In this document: in pieces, positions 7,544-14,800 of the stretch
Layout: every line of letters begins with the position of its first letter
How positions within the stretch are numbered: the first letter of the stretch is position 1
Source of the DNA: Lutraria lutraria
Lineage: Eukaryota > Mollusca > Bivalvia > Venerida > Mactridae
Length of the DNA: 64,000 nucleotides
Assembly: GCA_964023205.1 (NCBI GenBank)
Contig: OZ026840.1
Span: forward strand, 30,296,199-30,360,198
Reading direction: 5' to 3'
Notes under the pieces: generated by a model
The model's input: the letters and a program-made list of their open reading frames with translations, nothing else
Told to the model about the DNA's origin: nothing
Database searches by the model: none
Position numbers and translations under genes: made by a program

Positions 7544-7744
7544 GTTGAATCATGAAACATAAATGAGCTATGGAACATGAAAAAAACACTGACCTAGAAC
7601 AGACCAATGAAATGCCATTAAAATACACCAATGAAATACCGTTAAAATGGACCAATGAAATACCGTTAAAAATGGACCAATCAGAGTCCTTGTATCAAAG
7701 TCAGTGAGTGACCTTGCCTTGATCTAGTTTCATTCTGTATCAAG
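7544..7744. promoter_or_regulatory. Divergent promoter with four CCAAT boxes in a 24-25 bp repeat
   Basis: CCAAT boxes lie at 7604, 7628, 7652 and 7677, each within a repeated ACCAATGAAATACCGTTA unit except the last, which reads GACCAATCAGAG. A TGACCT half-site is at 7590 and TGACCTTG at 7709. A TGTATCAAAG at 7691 may be a weak TATA box for the plus gene. CCAAT arrays binding NF-Y are typical of replication-dependent histone promoters. Confidence 0.65.
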
Positions 7745-8071
7745 ATGTCACAGAGAACAGTCAATATTATCAAGAGAAAATATGCTGCCTTAGGGCGGTA
7801 TATTGAACAGCTGGAGATGCAGCTAGAAGAGCTGCGCTTTGAAGTGAAAGAGCTGAGAGAGGGGAAGGAGAAGTTTGTAGAGGAGGTTGAGGTCTGCTCT
7901 GGGGAAGAGGACTGGGGGGATACCCCCCAAGAATCAACCCCAGAGAACTGGGAAGATGAACTGGTAGAGGTTCCGTCGAACCTCTACCAACCCACGCCGG
8001 ACCCCAAGGATGTCCAGAAATGGGACAAGTGGTGTCCCGCTTGTATGGGGAGATGCGGTCAACGCCATTAA
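7745..8071 (+). CDS. 108-residue acidic coiled-coil protein with a C-terminal Cys/His motif
   Basis: Residues about 14-48 form a heptad-like coiled coil rich in Leu, Glu and Arg. The middle (about 48-78) is strongly acidic with two Trp. The end holds C97/C100/C104/H108 (C-x2-C-x3-C-x3-H), which could bind zinc. I recognise no family. It starts at the first ATG after the CCAAT-array promoter and is followed within 20 nt by tandem histone-type stem-loops. An 11-bp inverted repeat (8040-8050 and 8073-8083) straddles the stop codon. Dimerisation through the coiled coil and a regulatory role are plausible but unproven. Confidence 0.7.
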   Translation: MSQRTVNIIKRKYAALGRYIEQLEMQLEELRFEVKELREGKEKFVEEVEVCSGEEDWGDTPQESTPENWEDELVEVPSNLYQPTPDPKDVQKWDKWCPACMGRCGQRH

Positions 8072-8090
8072 TCCCCATACAAGCACCAAC

Positions 8091-8148
8091 GGTCCTTTTC
8101 AGGACCACCAACGACCCTTTTCAGGGCCCCCATACAATTCAGAAAGAA
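8091..8148 (+). terminator. Tandem histone-type 3' stem-loops plus purine-rich downstream element
   Basis: The first stem-loop, GGTCCT-TTTC-AGGACC (8091-8106), is flanked by CCAAC and ACCA. A second, GACCCT-TTTC-AGGGCC (8113-8128), has one stem mismatch. AGAAAGAA at 8141-8148 lies 13 nt downstream, where the U7 snRNA-binding histone downstream element sits in animal histone genes. No AATAAA occurs nearby. Confidence 0.85.
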
Positions 8149-8266
8149 TCACTCTCATATTGTCAATATTTACAGTCCTATCTGATAACACCAAATACAA
8201 ACAACTTAATATACGGTGTGAGGTAAGTTTTCAAAAACATTATAACATTTTTCCCTACAAATATAA

Positions 8267-8660
8267 GTGATAGTATGATGTGTACAATCATTTTCAACAA
8301 ATGTATTCAAAGTGCTGTGATTGTATATATTAAGTGTACAGTATTCAAATTGCTGTGATAGTATATATTAAGTGTACAGTATTCAAATTGCTGTGATAGT
8401 ATATATTAAGTGTACAGTGTTCAAATTGCTGTGATAGTATATATTAAGTGTACAGTGTTCAAATTGCTGTGATAGTATATATTAAGTGTACAGTGTTCAA
8501 ATTGCTGTGATAGTATATATTAAGTGTACAGTGTTCAAATTGCTGTGATAGTATATATTAAGTGTACAGTGTTCAAATTGCTGTGATAGTATGATGTGTA
8601 CAAAGTATTCCCACAAATGTATTCAAAGTGCTGTGATTGTATGATGTGTACAAAGCATAT
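8267..8660. repeat. 38-bp tandem repeat array
   Basis: Seven full units start at 8303, 8341, 8379, 8417, 8455, 8493 and 8531, with a partial eighth at 8569. Each contains TTCAAATTGCTGTGATAG then TATATATTAAGTGTACAG. Longer variant units with ATGATGTGTACAA flank the array on both sides. Neighbouring copies are almost identical, so expansion is recent. It lies between the 7745 gene and the promoter of the 8863 gene; an enhancer-like or replication role is possible. There are no spacers, so it is not CRISPR. Confidence 0.9.
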
Positions 8661-8862
8661 CTACAATATAACCTTGAAGTGTCACAATTGACCTTGACGT
8701 GTCAAACACTTGTTCAAAAAAAAACTTGAAGTGTCACACTTATTAAAAAAAAACAAAAAAACTTGAAGTGTCAAAAATAACCTTGACCTAATAGAACACT
8801 GGCGCGTGCAGGCAAAAAGTATAAATACCCCCGGCGCAGACACTATTTTTTCATTATCTAGC
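8661..8862 (+). promoter_or_regulatory. Promoter of the 8863 gene: CTTGAMGTGTCA repeats, nuclear-receptor half-sites, TATA box
   Basis: Four copies of CTTGA(A/C)GTGTCA end near 8683, 8704, 8736 and 8773. TGACCTTGA at 8689-8697 and CCTTGACCT at 8781 are half-sites of the kind bound by FTZ-F1/ERR-type receptors. TATAAATA is at 8820-8827, 36 nt before the ATG, followed by a T-rich initiator with TTCATTATC. Confidence 0.7.
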
Positions 8863-9534
8863 ATGGAGTCCTTCAACATGCCATACGATGTATTGAGAGA
8901 AGCACTAGAATCATCTGAGTTGATAGACCCGAATGCGGGTATGCATTACAACCAGCCGAAGTACAACCAGCCAAAGTACGGTCAACTACAGTATAGTCAG
9001 CCACAGTACAGCCAATACAGTCAACCACTGTACAGCCAATACAGTCAACAGTCCATGGTAGATGTACAACCCCCCATGGTAGATGTACAGCCGATACAAC
9101 CCATGGTAGATGTACAACCCACTATGACGAATACACAGCCTATGGTAGATGTACAACCCACTATGACGAATACACAACCCCCTATGGCGAATACACAGCC
9201 CCCTATGGCGAAAACACAGTCTAATACAACGGGTGATGCAAAGCCTACAGCGGGATTGTCTGTTCTACAAGGTATCAGGGAAGAAATGGTACAGATGAAT
9301 CAAGTCATGCAAGAGATGGTCAGACTCTTGAAAAATCAAGAAGTACGGTTTAAGCCACAAGAAATGATTGTACCTGTACAGTTTATGTATGATTCAAAGA
9401 AACGAAAACATGAGCATGAGAAAATGAAACCGGAGCATGACAAAAAGAAACCGGAGATGACAGAAACGAAGAAACGAAAACATGACCTTGAGAAACAACC
9501 TCGGGGCAAGTATGGTAAAGAAATAAAGAAATGA
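8863..9534 (+). CDS. 223-residue Gln/Tyr-repeat protein with coiled coil and basic tail, unrecognised
   Basis: The start is the ATG at 8863, because the TATA box lies between it and any upstream in-frame codon. Residues 29-64 are repeats of QPKY and YSQPQYSQ type, a prion-like low-complexity segment. Residues 65-120 hold four MVDVQP and several MTNTQP/MANTQP repeats. Residues about 132-162 are a predicted coiled coil rich in Met and Glu, and the C-terminus has two KKRKH clusters that look like nuclear signals. The layout (condensing low-complexity part, oligomerising helix, nucleic-acid-binding tail) suggests a scaffold or packaging protein, but no family is recognised. It ends with tandem histone-type stem-loops. 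Confidence 0.75.
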   Translation: MESFNMPYDVLREALESSELIDPNAGMHYNQPKYNQPKYGQLQYSQPQYSQYSQPLYSQYSQQSMVDVQPPMVDVQPIQPMVDVQPTMTNTQPMVDVQPTMTNTQPPMANTQPPMAKTQSNTTGDAKPTAGLSVLQGIREEMVQMNQVMQEMVRLLKNQEVRFKPQEMIVPVQFMYDSKKRKHEHEKMKPEHDKKKPEMTETKKRKHDLEKQPRGKYGKEIKK

Positions 9535-9565
9535 AGATCCGACTAACAGCTATGAAGAAACCAAC

Positions 9566-9625
9566 GGTCCTTTTCAGGACCACCAACGGCCCTTTTCAGG
9601 GCCACCATGTCTTTTCGAAAGAAAA
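9566..9625 (+). terminator. Tandem histone-type 3' stem-loops plus purine-rich downstream element
   Basis: Two perfect stem-loops, GGTCCT-TTTC-AGGACC (9566-9581) and GGCCCT-TTTC-AGGGCC (9588-9603), are each preceded by CCAAC and followed by ACCA. GAAAGAAAA at 9617-9625 lies 14 nt after the second stem. The block repeats the arrangement at 8091-8148 and starts 31 nt after the stop of the 8863 gene. Confidence 0.9.
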
Positions 9626-9825
9626 TTCTCTCATTGTCTAAATTTTAGTCTATACACACACAAAACAATGGTCCCAGAACATTCCTAAAATTCAATTCAT
9701 ACTATTTTGGGGTACAACATTGATTTCCAATTTGTCCTAATTTGTCACAATTTTGTTTACTTTGGGGACCAAAATGGGTGCAAATGGTCCCAGGGTACCG
9801 CCCATTACTACTGATATATTTTTTA
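9626..9825. other. Right terminal region of the element and junction with host DNA
   Basis: Non-coding, with two direct copies of AATGGTCCCAG (near 9667 and 9783) and an inverted GGGGACC between them. The proposed end is ...CCATTACTACT at 9812, giving CT-3' and an AG-5' on the complement, followed by a possible 6-bp target site GATATA. The opposite terminal repeat is outside the window, so this is unverified. Confidence 0.4.
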
Positions 9826-10312
9826 ACATTTTATATATTTGAACCAATATAGATACTGTTATTTTCCATGACATTCAATGAAGTAAAAGCACTGCACGAA
9901 TGCTTTGTTGTATGCAGCATCTATCTGTATATTTGTATAATTATCAAGCAGTAAATGATAACAATTATAACATTGATGATATACATTTTTGACAAACGCA
10001 ATATTTATGTTCAAACTATGAAGAAACCAAATGTGAATATATACCGCCTGAATTTGACATTCTAGGCGACTTCTAAACAAACTAATGAAAGGTTGGATAC
10101 TCCAGGATGTCCTTAACAGATTTAGGGAAGCCACGACCTTCCTTAAAATTCAAGGAAAAAATCGCGAGTTTAAAGGAAAATCTTAAGTAAAAATGTTTTG
10201 TGAATACCACTTAAGATTTATTTTAAATTTAAGGTAAATCTCTTGAACCTTAAGGAAAAAAATCAACCTTAAGGAAAATTTTATCCTTAAGATCTTTCGT
10301 GAATACCAAAAA
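9826..10312. repeat. Half of a host long-inverted-repeat element interrupted by the viral element
   Basis: This matches copies at about 21335-21835 and 22940-23455 (same strand) and 18664-19195 (opposite strand). It ends in the shared terminus CTTAAGATCTTTCGTGAATACC. The A/T-rich end contains runs of AAGGAAAA and its complement. The family is non-coding. Confidence 0.75.
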
Positions 10313-10989
10313 AAGTTTCCCCCGTCTAGGAAAACTTAACAAGGTGTTAAGTAACCCTGAGTTTGGGTATCCACACGCAGCTAACCGATTACTGTAAAAC
10401 GGAATACAGTAACAGGAGGAAAATAATGTACCTGATGCTGGGCTCGAACTCGTGACCTCCTGCTTGCAAGTCAGATGCTCTACAAACTGAGCTTATCATG
10501 CCATTAATGTTACAGCCAATTTATAAATACACAATTATATACGAATACCATACTGTTACAGTACCATCAAATACACAAATCACGGGACAAAGGTTAAGTT
10601 TATAGTCACGCACGTTTAACTTCGGCAAAAATGTTGTGAGAAACTTCCGTCCTCGTTGTGAGCACTCATATTGTCTGACATCAAGGTAAGTTTTTTTCAA
10701 AAACGTTGAAGAATGCAGGCCTTTGTGTAAAATATCGAAATGCAGTTAGCAGCTTTGAGTTTTCCAAATACGCGCGTTTGAAGATACTGCCTGTTGGTTG
10801 ATAATTTGATGGTGAAACCGCACGACGCAGTCACTCGAGGTGGCTTGAAAACGGGTAGAATGAACTTCTCGCCTGACCAAATTAAACATCCAATACGTTA
10901 ATCCTGGTCATTATCTTTAAATGTGCGAACTCGGAAAACCCATAGCTAGCTAATTGCATTTCGATAATTTTACACAAAGGCCTGTATTC
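10313..10989. other. Intergenic host DNA with a tRNA-like repeat at 10427-10500
   Basis: The minus strand of 10427-10500 has a D-arm-like GCTCAGTTTGTAGAGC, a loop with TGC and a T-arm-like GAGTTCGAGCCC. A related copy with shared flanks lies at 34135-34206, so this is a tRNA-derived dispersed repeat rather than a working tRNA. Nothing else is recognised. Confidence 0.5.
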
Positions 10990-11534
10990 TTCGGGTGTGT
11001 ATGTGAGGTATATGTCCGTCAAGCTTACGGAAGGCCTGTGGTTCCATCTATGTCCTGGTTGCTGGTGGGAAACAACAAACACACAAGCCGTAAAATTTCA
11101 TCAAGAAGTTGCACCACTAAATTTAAACTTTGAATATAGCCTGTCACTTTCAATCTTTCCATAAAATCATTAAAATAAGACAATCATATACTTATATATG
11201 ATAGCACAAGATGGACTTTATTTAGAAAATACACATTTTTGAAGCAATAGAATACATCCGAATGTAAAAAAGCAACCAACTGCGAATTAAGGTCATCTGG
11301 ATTTTAATATTACACAATAAAACAAGGTTATAGTGAACTATGATATGGCGAAGAATCAGAAACAATCTGCAAAGGTTGTGTGCGAGTTCGGAGACCAAAC
11401 AGTAAAGAAATGTACATTTGTATATTATATCAATGTACATTTTTTTGCAAAATCTGCATCTCAATGGCTTCTGTGTAATAACAGCGATCGGTAGGACCTG
11501 TTTAAACGTACAATTTGCCTCGGTACAGGTACAA

Positions 11535-11708
11535 TCAAACCTGTCAATAAATAAGGCCACCCTTGGGAAAGACAAGATATGGCCTTTATTGACACGAGAC
11601 CTTTATTCGGAGGTCAGTTGTTGTATATAATCAATGACGGTTGTAAAATAATGACCATTATTCACAGGTTGGCCTTTATTCGGAGGTGACCGCTAACACT
11701 GGTCTGAC
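11535..11708. repeat. Short inverted-repeat element, GGCCTTTATT family
   Basis: It begins near CAAACCTGTCAATAAATAAG and ends near GGAGGTGACCGCTAACACTG. Related copies occur near 36760-36935, 39530-39600, 41830-42015, 46735 and 59990-60140. Non-coding, MITE-like. Confidence 0.5.
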
Positions 11709-11882
11709 TGCATATTCTTAATTAACATACATGTACGAGATATATGCGTTAACAAATGCGTGGCTATCCACACCATGACCTTTTTCACAGAGGCGTTAGC
11801 TCGTGCTGTAGTTTAATTATTTATAATCTCATCAATATTGGCACAAAGTTTCCATGAAATATCTTCTAGTCTGTTTCTTTCT

Positions 11883-14800
11883 TTAGAAATCAGGAACCCA
11901 TCCACATCCTGTACAAAGCTTGCAGTCTGTCCCGACGTGACCTGATTTGCGCGCGCAGTTCTCCATCCGTTTCATTACTTCCATTGGAGCATCCTTGTGA
12001 TGACCATCACAAAATGGCGGAGTTTTGGTTTGTTTACACGCGCATAAGTAAAACACCCCCTGCTCTCTGTCGACCTCCCAGTTTAAAGGCAGCATACCTG
12101 TCCCTTTATGCGACCCTGAAATACACCGGGACAAAGGTGATAATTAGATGTTTGCTTAATTGGATCTATAAATACATTTCCATGAGTCGACGAAGACATT
12201 CCGGTTATCCGGGTTCGCATCCCGGTCGTTGCAGGTCAAACACTTGTAAATTTTCTCCATATGTGGTGAAGCAACCAAATACTTGTGGATGAGTAAGTTA
12301 GTACTGGTTGAAATACAGTCCATGTTCATTGGTTTTGTGAACAGGCCGCCGTGTATTACTGAAACATCGTTGAAAAAAGGAGTTAACACATTTAAACCCA
12401 AAGCGAAAAGAGAAGAGGAAGCCATTGCAGAATATCGTAGAATGTCAGTAAACTAATCAAATTCAGTAGTCTGCGAGCACCAAGTAAGTATTACTATACT
12501 TGTTCCCGTTGACTCTGACTGTACAGAGACTTTGGTTCACTGCAACATGGAACCGGAAACAGTTTAGCAATGAACAAAGTTGCGTTACCCTCGTAGCAAT
12601 CATCTCCCCTATCAGTCAGCGGGCTACAATAAACTGATTCCCGTTGACTCAATCTGAGCAGCAAAATGAAACGGGAACCGGTTTACGAGTCACAATATAC
12701 CACGTGATGAACAAAAAAGATGGCGGGTATGCTGACTGCCTAAAGTGACTTTTAATTTCATTTTCAGTGATTTTGTTTCCTTTAACCATCTGCATAAGTC
12801 ATTTGTCTGTGATCCTCGGACAGAACAAAAACAAAATGGTGATAATTGTATTGAAAGACAAAATCTCAATTTAACAAATATGGTGGAATAAATCATGATA
12901 CTTGAATGAATTTGCACAGTTAAGGGTGGTAATTCAATGCTCAAATGAACCTGTCTACAAGGACTACCTTTGAGAAAATGTAAAAAAAAACTTATTCAAA
13001 CAGTAAATAATATTTTGTTTTAGAGACTAAACCATCAGCCTTTTCTACGAAATAGTGTCATGTGAAATGTTATCCGTCGCTCCTCACCCCCAAAGCGACG
13101 CACAACATTGCGCCAAATGTCGCAATGTCGTATCGCGTTGTCGTACATCGCGTTTGGGGGGCGACAGCAGCCATTTTACATGACACCAACAGGATTCCGT
13201 ACTTTTCAGACAGGTGGTCATTATTCACTGTCTTCAACAAACTGTAAACGTATCATTGTATTATTTTTTTAAATGTATTTAAAGCTGGTCGTACCATCAC
13301 ACCAAGGCTGTGTTTTGCTGAGTCCACATCTACACCACTGTTTTATGTCTCCTAGTTTTAAACCGGTCACTTTAGCTGGACCATACTGTAATAAAAACAA
13401 AACTGTACATATTTACTACACATGTAGTACATATACTGTCTGTATGTCTCATAGACAACCCATACGATATAAGATAATACAGTGCAACCTCCCCAAAGCA
13501 ACACCCTTTGGGACAGGGAAGCAATATTAAGTTTTTGCTGAGAAGTTGTTGCTCTAGTGAGGTAAAATTAATTGTTAAATACAAAGTAGTACAGTTGGAA
13601 AAATCAGTCTGTTGTTGAAGGGAGATTGTTCACAAGAGAGTACTGCTGTGGAGAGGTTGTATTGTACAGTTAATTTTCAGACACTCAAGATTGGTCCCAA
13701 CATAGTTTCATTATCAAATTGCAAACTGTTTATCTATCGTTTAATTGTCCATTTGACAGATCTATTTGGTAATTTCAGAGTAGCCCAAGAGAGAGAGAGA
13801 GAGAGAGAGAGGGAGGGAGAGGGAGGGAAAGAGAGGGAGGGAAAGAAGATTCAAGAAAACCTAGCATTTATATCCCTACTCTTATTTCGAATATTTTTTC
13901 CTGGTTCTTTATCGTGCTTTGTGTAAAGCACCGGTACACGCCTCAAATATTTCTTGTGATTTTCTAAACAGTACTAAGCATGGTTGTTGCGATGGGGACA
14001 CTGGAAAAGCGTCCTGAAATATTGAAAGGCGGAGCAGAGATTCGAATATACGACCTTTGGATATGTAGTCCAGTGCGTGATTACTAGACCATCGATTACT
14101 CCTGGTTTGAAAATAAGTTGTGATTATAGTGATGTGGTCATGCACTAACTAAATGTTTTATAATAAATGTATTTATGATAATAAAGTAAAGCCACTGTTT
14201 ACGACTACTTGTCATTTTTTGACCCGCAATTTTACGGTCGAAATTTGCAGGATTCCGTATTGCAAAGACAGAAGACCGTCAATACAGGGTGGCATTTAGA
14301 AAATAAATATAGTGTCATCTGTCAACAGAGACCACCAAGCGGATGCGAAGGAATACTTATATTCTAGACACAGTGAGCCTTTATTCAAAGATTTCATCGG
14401 TTAAATAAATGTATTATATGAATAAGCATGAGATTAAGTGGGACCATCATTTATATCGAACATTTTACATAGATCTGTAAGCTTAAGCTCGGTGCCAACT
14501 GTATTTCATCACCTGCCCCATTTCCTTATCTAGTACCAAAATGATTATATGTGTATATATGTATATGAAAAATTATATCAGGATAAACATTTTACTGGTG
14601 GCTTTGATATCATGAGGACATTTTTAAGTGTTTCGCTATTTTGTGTGATTTTTCTTCGCATTGCGCAAGCATCGGATGAGAGACCGGAAATCGCAAAAAT
14701 TCATGATGTTTTATCACAACATGCTCTAGAGCTCTCTCAAATGAAAGTAGATATGTTGAAACTAATGGAAGAGAACAAGGTATTGAAACGACAGAACAAG

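Larger units (their letters stand above)
1..9812. mobile_element. Polinton/adintovirus-like integrated element (right part, left end outside window)
   Basis: The call rests on a type B DNA polymerase of the protein-primed class next to an A32-like packaging ATPase and a basic core-like protein, a set known from Polinton/Maverick elements and adintoviruses. Genes are tightly packed and intronless, with TATA boxes and very short leaders, unlike the host genes to the right. The right boundary is inferred. Host repeat sequence, recognisable from copies near 19, 21.3 and 23 kb, resumes at about 9826, and the stretch just before it ends in CT, which fits an AG...CT terminus. The left end, the integrase, protease and capsid genes and the second terminal repeat are not in the window, so the family assignment and exact end cannot be proved here. 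Confidence 0.82.

Noticed and set aside
7770..8111. Minus-strand frame opposite the 7745 gene, and a similar one at 9383-9586 sharing its first residues
   Set aside because: Shared residues come from the antisense of the duplicated stem-loop block; both frames mirror better-supported plus-strand genes.
8303..8600. Regularly repeated 38-bp units as a possible CRISPR array
   Set aside because: Direct tandem repeats without unique spacers, in eukaryotic sequence.
8986..9177. Minus-strand Tyr/Ile repeat frame
   Set aside because: Antisense shadow of the MVDVQP repeats in the 8863 gene.
12156..12425. Open frame starting MASSS, with a counterpart near 29950-30213, resembling a conserved exon
   Set aside because: Most of it is a copy of the dispersed SINE-like repeat; it lies within the CISD intron of both arms and has no domain.
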